From the NCBI RefSeq assembly GCF_008065375.1, contig NZ_MU084033.1, forward strand, positions 143,809 to 207,808: 64,000 nucleotides of DNA, in the 5' to 3' direction. The notes below the pieces were generated by a model, which searched no databases, had not been told where the DNA came from, and worked only from the letters and a program-made list of their open reading frames with translations. The stretch is from Nonomuraea sp. SYSU D8015 (lineage in GTDB: Bacteria > Actinomycetota > Actinomycetes > Streptosporangiales > Streptosporangiaceae). Position 1 is the stretch's first letter; each line of letters starts with the position of its first letter. The translations under genes and the position numbers were made by a program. Of this stretch, positions 29,471 to 38,294 are shown piece after piece.

Positions 29471-29711
29471 GGCTTTTCCTTTCGGGTTCAGACTGGGTGT
29501 GGGGGTGATGAAGCGGTCGGAGCCGCCTTCGAGGTAGTGGCTGTTGCGGACTCGGTGTCGTCCGTCACCGGCATGAGGTGAAAGCGGATCGGTTCACGAG
29601 GCCAAGAGGTCGTGTGCGGCCATCACGGAGTTCCGGGGACACCGAGAGGGGCAAACCCAAACGGCGCCGCCCAGGCTGCCTGTGCTCACGGGCCGCAGTG
29701 GCTGTGGAACA

Positions 29712-29741
29712 CACGCTCCGCGCGAAGGAGCGCGGAGCGTG
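29712..29741 (-). terminator. 12-bp stem CACGCTCCGCGC
   Basis: With its complement after a 6-base loop, 26 bases past the stop of the DUF3427 gene. The stem resembles the terminator at 18230. Confidence 0.8.
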
Positions 29742-29766
29742 CGCGTGAGGGTCGTGGCCGGATCTG

Positions 29767-30687
29767 TCAGCCGCCGATCAGGGCGTACCGCAGGATCTCC
29801 TCGGGCAGGGCGTGCTGCAGTTCCCAGACGAATCGGATCGGAAGCTCACGCTCGTGCCGGAGGTAGCGCATGGTTCCGGCGTAGGTGTAGGGCGGGGCGC
29901 CGAGCCCTTCGTCGCGCTTGTGGTGCCGGATGAACAGATGCACCGTGCTGCTTCCGTCGATGTAGCGGATGGCGGTCGGCATGCTGGTACGCAGGGTGTT
30001 CTGTGACTCCCACTGGAAGTGCCGCTCATCGAGCGCGCCGTCGGCGTAGCGCGTCTTGTCGGAGTACTCCTTGCTGGATTTGTCGATCGTCACGAAGAAC
30101 AGGTCGGCGCGGTACTCGGGGACGTACCTGACGCCCGCTACCCAGAAGGCCGGTTTGTCCAGGCCGAAGGCGGCCAGGACCTCGTTCTTCGTGTAGTCAG
30201 CGTGCAGGTGCACCGGTACGTCCTCATGAAGTTGGAGCCACGTATCGGGATTGCGGGGTGCGAGGACGTCGGCCAGTGCCCGGACCTCGACGGCCCGGTC
30301 CCGAGTCAGGCGCTTCAACCGCTCGCTCGCGCCGGTGACGGAGTCGGTGCCGCCCCACAGAGTCACGTCCAGCATGGCCAGCAGGCGGCGTTCGCGTGTG
30401 CTGGTCGGACGATGCCCGTACAGCAGCGTCGACAGGAAGTACAGGCGCTCGCCGTCGAGGTGCAGCATGCGGCCGAACGCTCGGCCGAGCTGCGAGTCCA
30501 GTTCCACATCGGGCGGGGCGGCGGCGAAGCCTGCGGCACGCCGCAGAGCCGTCCAGCCCTCCCTGCGGCGGTAGAGGACCTCCAGCGGGAGCTGGGTGTC
30601 CTGCAGGAACTGCGCCAGGGGGACGTCGCCCAGCTGCCGGAGACGTTCCACCAGCGCCTTCCACTTCGGACCGTTGTCGCGGGTCAT
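29767..30687 (-). CDS. Standalone DUF3427-type protein, 306 aa
   Basis: Residues ~164-300 match the DUF3427 signature: DYTKNEVLAAFG, RADLFFVTIDKSSKEYS, TRYADGALDERHFQWESQN, STVHLFIRHHKR, TMRYLRHERELPIRFVWEL. The N-terminal half (LGRAFGRMLHLDGERLYFLS) looks like the linker that normally joins DUF3427 to an SF2 helicase, but no helicase is present, so this is the helicase tail on its own. The start at 30687 follows GATCCGAAGGGAACTTCA; an in-frame ATG at 30759 behind the leader motif would add 24 residues. The role is probably DNA recognition; unproven. Confidence 0.7.
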   Translation of the reverse strand: MTRDNGPKWKALVERLRQLGDVPLAQFLQDTQLPLEVLYRRREGWTALRRAAGFAAAPPDVELDSQLGRAFGRMLHLDGERLYFLSTLLYGHRPTSTRERRLLAMLDVTLWGGTDSVTGASERLKRLTRDRAVEVRALADVLAPRNPDTWLQLHEDVPVHLHADYTKNEVLAAFGLDKPAFWVAGVRYVPEYRADLFFVTIDKSSKEYSDKTRYADGALDERHFQWESQNTLRTSMPTAIRYIDGSSTVHLFIRHHKRDEGLGAPPYTYAGTMRYLRHERELPIRFVWELQHALPEEILRYALIGG

Positions 30688-30756
30688 TGAAGTTCCCTTC
30701 GGATCGGAGATGTTCTGTCGGGTCCCAGGTGCCAACCGGGACTCGGACGTGAAAAC

Positions 30757-30780
30757 CATACATGTAAACGCCTCTTTATG
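30757..30780 (-). promoter_or_regulatory. Leader motif, copy 4
   Basis: Minus strand CATAAAGAGGCGTTTACATG, then TATG. Like copy 3 it combines a purine-rich ribosome-site-like block with an ATG nine to ten bases on. Here the ATG is in frame with the DUF3427 gene. Confidence 0.55.
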
Positions 30781-31293
30781 ATTTGGCGTGCGACCTGCCT
30801 CACCAGCGCTCCGACAAAGGAAGCGGCTCAGAAGCCAAAGCATGTCAAGCCGCGACAGAGGAACGTCCTTCAGCGCCGTCACGGACAGACGAAGCCGGGC
30901 CGCCTCACTCCCCTCCCCCTGGGCCGCCGGGACGAGGTGCGAACCAACAGCCGCAGGAATCGAGGTGGGGCGTCACTTCCAGCAGCGACAAGTCGGTGCG
31001 CGCGGTCGTCCGGCACTCGCACGGCGGGGATACGGGCTCATCCCTCGAGTGCGCCCCTGGCCTCAACGGTGAGGCTGTAGTCCGCACATCCGTTTGGCGC
31101 GGCCGGCCTCGGTGCCCTTGCCCAGCGCCGCGCGGTCTCCACAAATGACGGCATGGGTCCTGCGAGGCTCGCAGGACCCATGGGAGATGAAAACGGTTTG
31201 TGATCTGGCGCTGGTGACATGAGATGCGGCAGACGCCGGGACCTCGATAGTGATGCTGTGCGCGCCTCACGAGCGGCGGTCGGGCGGACTCCT
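30781..31293. other. Gap between the GP88 and DUF3427 genes
   Basis: No gene I can support. Short frames on both strands are Arg/Pro-rich shadows. It contains the strong hairpin at 31152-31182 and, at its left end, the leader motif of the DUF3427 gene. Confidence 0.4.
31152..31182 (-). terminator. Perfect 14-bp stem, 3-base loop
   Basis: CATGGGTCCTGCGA, loop GGC, TCGCAGGACCCATG. It lies 112 bases past the minus-strand stop of the GP88 gene. Confidence 0.75.
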
Positions 31294-32079
31294 TCAGGTC
31301 GAGCGCTTCCTATCCGCGGCCTTACGGTCGCTTTCCCGCTGCCAGTCTCCCAAGGTACGGTCTCCCAGACGGCGAATCGCGGTCGGGATCCGGTTGCAGG
31401 CCATGCCTACTGGGCTCGCTCCCGTAACTGAAAGCAGATCAGACGCTTCTTGATCGTGCCAACCCCGCTCCCTTATGGCCTCCCGAGTGGGAAAGACATC
31501 CGCTATCCGGTCAACGGCAACGTCGAGGTCGGCGTCATATTTGCCTCCCAGCGAGTAGACCCAGAAGAAGTTTGGTGGCGGGTTCGGCTCAACCAATCGC
31601 CGGAAGCGTTCTACCTCCTTCGTGTATGCGTAGAACTTGACCTTGGGATGAGTGCGACTGATGCGCAGCCACGCCGAAAGATAGTCGTCGCTGAAGAAGT
31701 CGCCACTGTCGTGAATGCGGATCCACTTCCCCTGAAAGCGTCGGGCCCTCAGTTCGGTGGTCATGGCTTGCTCCCAGCCGCTGAGATCCTCCACGACGAA
31801 GGCGAGGTTGGCCAAATGCCGTTCCCGGACCTGGCGGAATCTGTAAGCTCCAAAACGCGCGTAACAAATGACGGCGCATTTTCCGGCGGAAGGGCAGGTG
31901 ATGATCTTCCTGCCATCGGGCAGTTTCGCATACAGGGCTGGCAGAGTCCAGTTCCAGATGCCCTCTTGGCGTAGCTGTGAGTTCTGTGTCAGGAGCTTAC
32001 TGGGCCGCTCGACAACATGGTCTGGCGGTTTCTGATCGAACAGGTCGAGTTGAAAGTGCAAGTTAAGTTCGAAGCTCAT
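31294..32079 (-). CDS. GP88-family protein, 261 aa
   Basis: Carries the GP88 phage family signature: QNSQLRQEGIWNWTLPALYA (32-51), CPSAGKCAVICYAR (62-75), then IRIHDSGDFFSDDYLSAWL (120-138), FYAYTKEVERFRRLVEPNPP, and ASDLLSV. Cys62, Cys68 and Cys72 form a C-x5-C-x3-C group that could hold a metal or Fe-S cluster. The family is frequent in actinobacteriophages and its reaction is not established. GGAGACAAACC precedes the ATG at 32079. Confidence 0.8.
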   Translation of the reverse strand: MSFELNLHFQLDLFDQKPPDHVVERPSKLLTQNSQLRQEGIWNWTLPALYAKLPDGRKIITCPSAGKCAVICYARFGAYRFRQVRERHLANLAFVVEDLSGWEQAMTTELRARRFQGKWIRIHDSGDFFSDDYLSAWLRISRTHPKVKFYAYTKEVERFRRLVEPNPPPNFFWVYSLGGKYDADLDVAVDRIADVFPTREAIRERGWHDQEASDLLSVTGASPVGMACNRIPTAIRRLGDRTLGDWQRESDRKAADRKRST

Positions 32080-32775
32080 GGTTTGTCTCCAGATAGCCCT
32101 TTTCCGCAGCTGCGCCGGTGCGAGGCGCATGAAGGGGTGGAATCGCGAGCCAAGTGGCGCTGCTGCGCGGAATTCGCTACTGCTCCTCTGTGCATGCGCT
32201 AGGGGAGAGAATCTCGCGCTGAAAGGCCAGGAAGGCGCGCTTGCTGCGCCAATATAAGCAGGAAAGGTTACTTACTGGGTTGGTGCGCTCTGGGTGGAAA
32301 TGAGCAGCGCGGATTCTCGCAGCAAAGAACCTCGTGCGGTGATTCCTGGACACGAGCTAGGAGCTACCTCGCCTGTGGCACGATATGGATTGCCCATCCA
32401 TGACCGCAGCTGTTCTGGATTGCCTGCCCATGGCCGTCCCTCCTGGTAAGCCGGAATTCGAGTGGGGGCTAGGACACGGCAGGTGTGACAGTGCCATGTG
32501 GCGCGCCGTCGCTATAGGCGATGGGCAATGCCATGCACGTAAGGGAAGGTCGCCAACTGGTATGGACGGCCCCACGGGTAAATCCGAGAAGAGTTACCGG
32601 ATCTACCCGGGGCAAGGGACGTCGGAAGCAGAAGTTTCCATATGGAAGTTGCTATGGCGGTCAGGATCGCGTGCGGCAGCATCTCATGCGCTTGGTTCAG
32701 GGCCACATCCAAGGCATCGGCGAACGTGCCGCGCACGCGCGGGTGCGGCGCGAGGTGCGCCGCCCGAGGCGTCGG
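32080..32775. other. Long gap with one palindrome
   Basis: Upstream region of the GP88 gene. A 74-codon minus-strand ORF (32512-32736, GTFADALDVALNQAHEMLPH) might be a small protein or a remnant but has no ribosome site. The CATATG palindrome at 32635-32650 lies inside it. Base composition near 32220-32270 is AT-richer, consistent with a promoter for GP88. Confidence 0.4.
32635..32650. promoter_or_regulatory. CATATG palindrome, site 1
   Basis: AGTTTCCATATGGAAGTT context. The inner TTCCATATGGAA is perfect. One of six such sites in 32.6-45.5 kb. Confidence 0.6.
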
Positions 32776-33216
32776 TCAAGATGCGGGGTAGAGGGGCTGC
32801 CACTCAGTGAGGGGCGTGGTGGCGTGGTCGCGGTAGTCAACGGTGACGGCGCGGTAGACGATGCGTCCGCGCCCGTGGGCAGGCCCGTGGTCGGGGCCTT
32901 CGCCCGTGTGGGCGTGCAGGGTGAGAAGGTGGCAGATCTCATCGGGGTTGAAGGCGCGGGTGACGTCTCCCGAGTCGTCGGCGATGCCGAACTGAATCGC
33001 GGCGTCGGCGGGCAACTCCGCCCACTCAGTGACGGCTTCGCCAACATGGTTGGCCGAGAAACGGTCTTCGCGGACCACCCGGTAGACCGTCACAGCGGAC
33101 TGGGATCCGCGCATTAAAGTCTGCCCGCGAGCCTGCATCCAGGTAGGGACATGCACGACGTGATGCTCGATGATGCTGCCGTCGGCGTTGCGGGTGCCGT
33201 ACTGAATGGTGTGCAT
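32776..33216 (-). CDS. Hypothetical protein, 146 aa
   Basis: GAAAGGTCCTTCC precedes the ATG at 33216. The N-terminus looks beta-rich (MHTIQYGTRNADGSIIEHHV). The end of the frame, VYRAVTVDYRDHATTPLTEW, resembles its middle, VYRVVREDRF...VTEWAELP, so the protein may consist of two related halves. Unknown family. Confidence 0.55.
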   Translation of the reverse strand: MHTIQYGTRNADGSIIEHHVVHVPTWMQARGQTLMRGSQSAVTVYRVVREDRFSANHVGEAVTEWAELPADAAIQFGIADDSGDVTRAFNPDEICHLLTLHAHTGEGPDHGPAHGRGRIVYRAVTVDYRDHATTPLTEWQPLYPAS

Positions 33217-33250
33217 GGAAGGACCTTTCATCGTGAGGGGTTGCGGGCCC

Positions 33251-33279
33251 GCGGGAGCCGTAGGACGGCAGGCTCCCGC
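33251..33279 (-). terminator. GCGGGAGCC / GGCTCCCGC stem
   Basis: A 9-bp stem between the stop at 33295 and the start of the next gene at 33216. Confidence 0.65.
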
Positions 33280-33294
33280 AGGCCAAGGGCGCGG

Positions 33295-33804
33295 TCAGCT
33301 GTAAAGGGCGTCGCACATGGCGTTCAGCTCTCCGAGATCCTCGTCTTCCAAATCGAAGGGGGCGCTCGTGTCAAGCTGGAGCAGGCGCAGGGCTCGCTTG
33401 TCCGCCTCGATGACACGGTGGCCCTCGTCGATGAAGACGTCCTTGGGATCATCTTCGGGCTCGGCATATAGGAGGCACATGGCCACGGGGTCGATCATTG
33501 AGGGATCGATCAATTTCCCGGCGATGACGGGGCCCTCTGCTGTGACTTCGATGTACCAGCGTCCGCCGGCGAGATCGCAGGCAACGCCCGCGAAGTCCAT
33601 CAACGTTCCGTTGCGTCCCTTACTGGGATCCCACGCGGCCAGGTCCTCGAAGTAGAGGCCCCCGGTTCTGCGCAGGAATCGGTAGTCGCGCTGGTCCCAG
33701 AATTGCTGGTCGGCAGGGAGACTATCGTTGCGACCTAGCTCGTGGATCACTAACTCGTACAGGCCCCGGCCGCGCAGACCGACGGCCGGATGAGGGGTTG
33801 GCAC
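33295..33804 (-). CDS. Hypothetical protein, 169 aa
   Basis: An acidic protein with a central part DFAGVACDLAGGRWYIEVTA and an acidic C-terminus (DTSAPFDLEDEDLGELNAM). It lies five bases from the end of the upstream 189-aa gene, so it is probably the last gene of a three-gene operon (34912 to 33295). Unknown family. Confidence 0.55.
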   Translation of the reverse strand: MPTPHPAVGLRGRGLYELVIHELGRNDSLPADQQFWDQRDYRFLRRTGGLYFEDLAAWDPSKGRNGTLMDFAGVACDLAGGRWYIEVTAEGPVIAGKLIDPSMIDPVAMCLLYAEPEDDPKDVFIDEGHRVIEADKRALRLLQLDTSAPFDLEDEDLGELNAMCDALYS

Positions 33805-33809
33805 GATGG

Positions 33810-34379
33810 CTACCTTCCAAAGGTGCGGTTGAACTCACGCGCGACCTGGTCGACGGTGTCGGCCAAGCCCGCAACCTGGGCCGCCTGCGGCGCGAGCTCC
33901 GGCAGGGCGGCCGCGTGTCGGGCCACGACGCGCAGCAGGTGAGCGGCCAGGCTGAGCAACTCGCTACGTTGCCGCAGCTGTTCCAGCGGCGTCGTCTGGC
34001 ACCGCGCCGGATCGAGCCATTCCACGGGGGCTAGCTCGCGCGCCGCGTTGGCGTGCTCGACCACGCTGGCGTACATGGCCTCGTAACGGGCGCGGGCCTC
34101 CGTACGCTCATCTGAAGACCGTAGGGGGTTGTTGGCACGCAGGACCATGACGCGTAGGTCCCGCCCGATGCGGCTGGCAGTAGCGGCGGGCTTCCACCGC
34201 TGGGGGGTCTCGGCCATGGCCGGGTCGGCTTCCAGCAGCGCCGCCAGACCCCGCAGGGTCTTCGCGGTCTCGTCCATCACGTGCCGGCCGCGGGTGTCGA
34301 TCGGCAACGCCAGGCGACTTTCCAGGATCTCGGCGCGGATGGCCAAGATCCTGCGCTGGTGCTCGGCTTCGGTCCTCAC
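33810..34379 (-). CDS. Alpha-helical hypothetical protein, 189 aa
   Basis: The GTG at 34379 overlaps the upstream stop (GTGA). The protein is almost entirely helical, with Arg- and Ala-rich segments (HQRRILAIRAEILESRLALP, LLSLAAHLLRVVARHAAALP). No motif recognised. The longer frame to 34457 is rejected because of the coupling. Confidence 0.6.
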   Translation of the reverse strand: MRTEAEHQRRILAIRAEILESRLALPIDTRGRHVMDETAKTLRGLAALLEADPAMAETPQRWKPAATASRIGRDLRVMVLRANNPLRSSDERTEARARYEAMYASVVEHANAARELAPVEWLDPARCQTTPLEQLRQRSELLSLAAHLLRVVARHAAALPELAPQAAQVAGLADTVDQVAREFNRTFGR

Positions 34380-34912
34380 CACTGCCTCCCATTGCGCAGC
34401 GGGTAGGCCTCCGACAGCGCTCGGGCGACCTTGGCCAGCGTCGGCGCCAGCACACACCCCTGGTCGTCGATCATCAGGTGCGCCTGCGGGGGGATGCCGC
34501 TTTCACCGCGGTGACGGATCACGTGCCACAGCCCGCCGTCGCGGTCTGCCGCTGCCAGGCATCGCTGGTCATGCAGCTCGCCTGCCTCCGGGTGAGCCCA
34601 CTCATGCAGCAGGCCCACGGCCAGGAACTCGTGGTCGGCCAGGTGGATGTCGAGCCTTGCGGGGTTGTCGGCCAGCAGGCCCAGGTCGTGCTCGACGTCG
34701 CCGGTCGCGCCGGGCGCCTGCATACCGGGAGCGCCGATGAACACGCTCCACTCCCACGGTCCCACGAACAGGGTGACCATGTCCGGGGCGGCGGGACTGG
34801 CGCAGATGAGCAGCAGCCTCGTGGGCTCGTCGCCCCAACCGTGCTCGCTGTGGTGGCTCTGCTCGGCGGCGATCAGCCGCTCGCCGAGCCTCTGATGGGT
34901 GATGTCATGCAT
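34376..34912 (-). CDS. Hypothetical protein, 178 aa
   Basis: AAGGAGACATC precedes the ATG. The first residues MHDITHQRLGERLIAAEQ are helical, then a beta-rich core (MVTLFVGPWEWSVFIG), and a C-terminal part with a HRGESG turn. The upstream extension of the frame to 35086 is a shadow. First gene of the 34912-33295 operon. Confidence 0.6.
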   Translation of the reverse strand: MHDITHQRLGERLIAAEQSHHSEHGWGDEPTRLLLICASPAAPDMVTLFVGPWEWSVFIGAPGMQAPGATGDVEHDLGLLADNPARLDIHLADHEFLAVGLLHEWAHPEAGELHDQRCLAAADRDGGLWHVIRHRGESGIPPQAHLMIDDQGCVLAPTLAKVARALSEAYPLRNGRQW

Positions 34913-35038
34913 GATGTCTCCTTGGCAAGTTGGGTTCGGGCTACTCACCCGGACGGGGGTGCTCGCTCCGGGCGGGGGGCACCGGAGGAGCGTGCGCATT
35001 CCCGGTCGGGCGGTCCGCCGGGACGCGAGGTCGAGGTA

Positions 35039-35067
35039 AGCCCGCGTCGGCCGAGCCGGCGCGGGCT
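35039..35067 (-). terminator. AGCCCGCG / CGCGGGCT stem
   Basis: Hairpin with an internal CGGC/GCCG pairing, 12 bases past the minus-strand stop at 35079. Confidence 0.75.
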
Positions 35068-35078
35068 GTACTGCTCCC

Positions 35079-36059
35079 CTACTCACTCAGCGTGAACTCC
35101 GGGATGATGATCTTTCGCTGGGCGATGGGAGCGACGGGTCCCAGGTCATCGCCCTCCAGCGTCACGGCGGTCCAGACCTGGTCGTCACCGGTGGGGTTGT
35201 GCTGGCGACACCAGTCGAACACTTCGCTGTGAACGTTCGGGATGTCGGACAAGGACAGGAGGCGCGTATTCACCTCATCCCTTTGGTTCTTCAGGACCGT
35301 CACTGTGAGCCTGATGGCGGGGGTGGTGATCCGGACTCCGCACATGCAGCCGAACAGGGACTCTTGCCACAGGTCCTCATCCGGTTCGACCACCCAGTCT
35401 GCGTCTCTGTCTGCCAGGACGGGCATGAAGCCTTCAGCGTCGGCCGTGTTCCCGCACCTGCAGATCAGTCGGCCACCTCGGTCCAGCCGGACGGAGCGGG
35501 GCTCTTGAGTGACATCGTCCACGCGGATCGGTGTGATCGTTTCGTACCAGACCGTCCAGTCCCAACCAGCGGGCACGTCGAACTCGGCCTGGGCGAGCGG
35601 TGCGCGGGCACCGGTCTTCACCGTGCCCGGTGTGATGGCGACCCAGATGTCGGGGTCGCCCGGGGCCGGCGTGTGGGCGGCGATCCAGGTGGGCATGTTC
35701 CGCGGCAGATCCTCCAACTGCTCGGGAGTGCGAGCCCAGGTGGTGATCGTGTCGCGCTCGCCGCTCAGGATCGTGGCGACCAGGTTGTGGGCGGGGCGGC
35801 AGTCGATGCGCAGGTCGCAATAGGCGCACGCCCAGGTGCCGTCCCATCCTGGATTAGGGCCGTCGAGGAGGAGAGCGCCGGTGCGGCGATCGGCGGCCTC
35901 GAATTGCATACTGCGGCCGGGACCGTTGCCGCAGCCGCAGTAGAGCTCGTCATCGGCGAGGATGATGACGTCCCCCTTGCGCGGGCGCCTGGTGTAGGGC
36001 AGCAGAACACGACGAGGAACGAGAAAGCGGTCGTCGGTTTCGGACATGGTGGTCGTCAC
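35079..36059 (-). CDS. Double zinc-ribbon protein, 326 aa
   Basis: AGGAGG stands six bases before a GTG at 36059, better than the ATG four codons later. Two repeats share one layout: LYCGCGNGPG with TWACAYCDLRI 40 residues on, and LICRCGNTADAEG with LFGCMCGVRI. Both match the 92-aa protein encoded at 10990. Between the ribbons lie beta-rich linkers. A duplicated zinc-binding unit suggests nucleic-acid or protein binding. No enzymatic motif seen. Confidence 0.65.
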   Translation of the reverse strand: MTTTMSETDDRFLVPRRVLLPYTRRPRKGDVIILADDELYCGCGNGPGRSMQFEAADRRTGALLLDGPNPGWDGTWACAYCDLRIDCRPAHNLVATILSGERDTITTWARTPEQLEDLPRNMPTWIAAHTPAPGDPDIWVAITPGTVKTGARAPLAQAEFDVPAGWDWTVWYETITPIRVDDVTQEPRSVRLDRGGRLICRCGNTADAEGFMPVLADRDADWVVEPDEDLWQESLFGCMCGVRITTPAIRLTVTVLKNQRDEVNTRLLSLSDIPNVHSEVFDWCRQHNPTGDDQVWTAVTLEGDDLGPVAPIAQRKIIIPEFTLSE

Positions 36060-36306
36060 TGGTTGCCTCCTGAGTGCTGGGAGCGGCGCATGGCGGGCTA
36101 CGCGCGTGCGCGGGATCGGGCGTTGGTTGGTCGGGCTCGGGCCACCGGCCCCCCTTGGTGGGCGTTCAGGTGAAGCGCGGTGAGGGCGGGCGACAGACCG
36201 GCGTGCCGCTGGGCGGGCCCGGTGCGGCACACCGGATGGAGACCACGGTTACGACTCGCTCCCGTCGACGAGGTCGACGGCGTCGGTGTCGCGGTTCTGG
36301 AACGTG

Positions 36307-36326
36307 ACGGTCCGCGTTCGGACCGT
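36307..36326 (-). terminator. ACGGTCCG / CGGACCGT stem
   Basis: An 8-bp stem with a 4-base loop immediately after the stop at 36329. Confidence 0.65.
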
Positions 36327-36328
36327 GG

Positions 36329-37129
36329 TCAGTTCTCCTGCGAGAGCCGGGTGAGCGTGGCGGCGATAGCCCGGATGGTCGCCCTGTGCGCGGCGCTCTC
36401 GTCATGGTCGGGCTGGAGGTCGTATTCCCTCATGATGGCCAGCCACATGGGGTTGTCGGATTTGTCGATGAAGGCGGCCCCGGCGGCGACGAGATCGGCG
36501 AGCGCGGGCTCAGCGTAGGGCTTGGCGCCATCCTGGTGGCGCCTGGTGGCGTCCAGCATTCCTTGCAGGGCCGCAGTGGCACGGTGGATCCTCGGCTCGG
36601 CGGCCGCGGACGGCTGCGGAAGCTCACTGAGGATGCCAGTCCCGCGTTCGTAACGGACCAGGATGTCCACCATGTCGTTGCGCTGCAGGATGAGCTGGGT
36701 CGCCAGCACACCGCCGGGCGGCAGGGCAACCGCGCGGTGGTGCAGGTAGTACACGTAGCTGATGACGAGCTCGTGCGGCGTGATCGCCGGTGCGAGATCG
36801 GCGGGGAAGCTTCGGCGGTCGCCTGCGATCACCTGGTGGATCCACGGCATAACGGCGTTGTGGTAGGCCCACACGTGCCAATCAGCGGGCTCGTTGCGCT
36901 CGCGTTGCGGGTCGAACGGGCTCTCCCGGTCGAACAGAATCGCCTGTCCCCCGGGCGTTTCGATCACCCATTCAGCGCCGCTTCCCTGCACCGGCACGAC
37001 GGCCTCGCCCAGGACCTCGCAGATGGCGTGGTAACTGGCCTCGATGTACCCGACGGTGTCGGTGGGATGTGGCATGCGGCGGGTGTAGGGCTGGGGCTGG
37101 ACCTTGAGATCTGCAGTAATCAGGGGCAT
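36329..37129 (-). CDS. Hypothetical protein, 266 aa
   Basis: CCGAAAGGACATCTTCGCC precedes the ATG at 37129. The N-terminal half includes EWVIETPGGQAILFDRESPF, which looks like a small beta sheet, and the remainder is helical with YEASYHAICEVLG-type segments. No known family or cysteine cluster. Single-gene transcription unit between terminators. Confidence 0.55.
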   Translation of the reverse strand: MPLITADLKVQPQPYTRRMPHPTDTVGYIEASYHAICEVLGEAVVPVQGSGAEWVIETPGGQAILFDRESPFDPQRERNEPADWHVWAYHNAVMPWIHQVIAGDRRSFPADLAPAITPHELVISYVYYLHHRAVALPPGGVLATQLILQRNDMVDILVRYERGTGILSELPQPSAAAEPRIHRATAALQGMLDATRRHQDGAKPYAEPALADLVAAGAAFIDKSDNPMWLAIMREYDLQPDHDESAAHRATIRAIAATLTRLSQEN

Positions 37130-37549
37130 GGCGAAGATGTCCTTTCGGTTAGGGAACGCACCGGTCATCGGTACGGGGTTGCTCGCCTTTGTCGACGAGG
37201 GCTGGTCGCTGCGCGCAGCGCGTCGGCCAGGATGGTCGGGCTTGGGTTGTCACCGTGAGCACGTCGCACGCGTCTGCCCATGGCGAGCGCGCTCTCGCTG
37301 GCCTATCGCGCCGTGCGGCCTGTGTCCGGGCCCAGGGGCGGCACCACGATCTCCGTCCTCTCAGGAGCATCGTGGTCTACCCGGTTCACTCTGAATTCCT
37401 TGATCACTGTCTGGTGGAGCGCGTTTCCATCAGGTGATCTGAGACTGAGATGGAACTTCCGCACCACGGCGAGACGTCGCAGGGAGGCGCGGGTGCGCGC
37501 GTTGGCCTCCAGAAGCGCTCGGTGCGGTCTTGCGGAGTGGTTGGTGGGG
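37130..37549. other. Gap without a supported gene
   Basis: Upstream region of the 266-aa gene. ORFs on either strand are short, Arg-rich and lack ribosome sites. I see no palindrome or leader motif. Confidence 0.35.
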
Positions 37550-38125
37550 TTATGACGGTCGCCGTGGCGTCATGGCGGCGATGTGGACGCCGTAGGCGAG
37601 TACGCAGGCTCCGCGGACTGGTGTGTCCTTCTTGCGGGCCATGCGGGGGCGGATGGAGATTCCGAAGGTGCAGGTGATGACGCCTGTGTTGCGGTCCATG
37701 GCTTCCGGCACATGCAGGTGGGTGGCACCGTCCGGCGTGGCGGTGGGTGCGTGGCGGGGACACAGGTTGGTGCCGCCGAGGATACCCCTCTGGAGCATGC
37801 GCCAGCCGGGGACTATGGGTTCACCGCCGTGCATGGCGATGACGTCGTAGGAGGTGCCACCGGCGGCGACACAGCGGCGGATGCCGGGCGGGGCGATGGT
37901 GAGCTTGGCGACGGTGGCGAGGAACCAGGTGGTGCGGTAGCGGAGGGGGTTAGATCCGTCTGCGCGGAGGACCTGGCCGCCGAGCCATACGTCGCTGGGC
38001 ATGCCCGTGGAAGCGGTGGCCTCGCTGATGATCAGGGAGAAGGGGCGTTGGCGGGCGAGCGCAGCGCCGGCGGGAACATACAGGAGGCGGCCGGGCTGCA
38101 GGTCGTCCAGGGTGGGCGTGGTCAT
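37550..38125 (-). CDS. Hypothetical protein, 191 aa
   Basis: Opens MTTPTLDDLQPGRLLYVPAG, similar to the start of the 251-aa protein at 12722. Beta-rich (FSLIISEATASTGM, GVITCTFGISIRPRM). The ATG overlaps the stop of the frameshifted small gene, which places it last in a tightly packed operon running from 40576. Confidence 0.6.
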   Translation of the reverse strand: MTTPTLDDLQPGRLLYVPAGAALARQRPFSLIISEATASTGMPSDVWLGGQVLRADGSNPLRYRTTWFLATVAKLTIAPPGIRRCVAAGGTSYDVIAMHGGEPIVPGWRMLQRGILGGTNLCPRHAPTATPDGATHLHVPEAMDRNTGVITCTFGISIRPRMARKKDTPVRGACVLAYGVHIAAMTPRRPS

Positions 38126-38294
38126 GCTGTGCCTCCGCGCTGCCTCAGCTCGACGACGAGCCCGTTGACGGCATTGCGTCCCTTGTCCGCGTTCGTGCCG
38201 TACGCCTCATCGAGGCTGTCCCAGTCTTCGGACAGGAGGGTGTCCAAGCCGCGTGAGCCGCGAAAGCATCTTGCTTGATCTGGTGCTGATTCAT
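38122..38294 (-). pseudogene. Small gene (57 codons) with a single-base frameshift
   Basis: The ATG at 38294 overlaps the upstream stop and the TGA at 38122 overlaps the next ATG, so both borders are coupled. But the frame that begins MNQHQIKQDAFAAHA is not the frame that ends LDTLLSEDWDSLDEAYG...ELRQRGGTA. The distance of 173 bases is one short of a multiple of three. Adding one base near 38244 restores a 57-aa protein. It is either a real mutation or a sequencing error. Confidence 0.65.
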
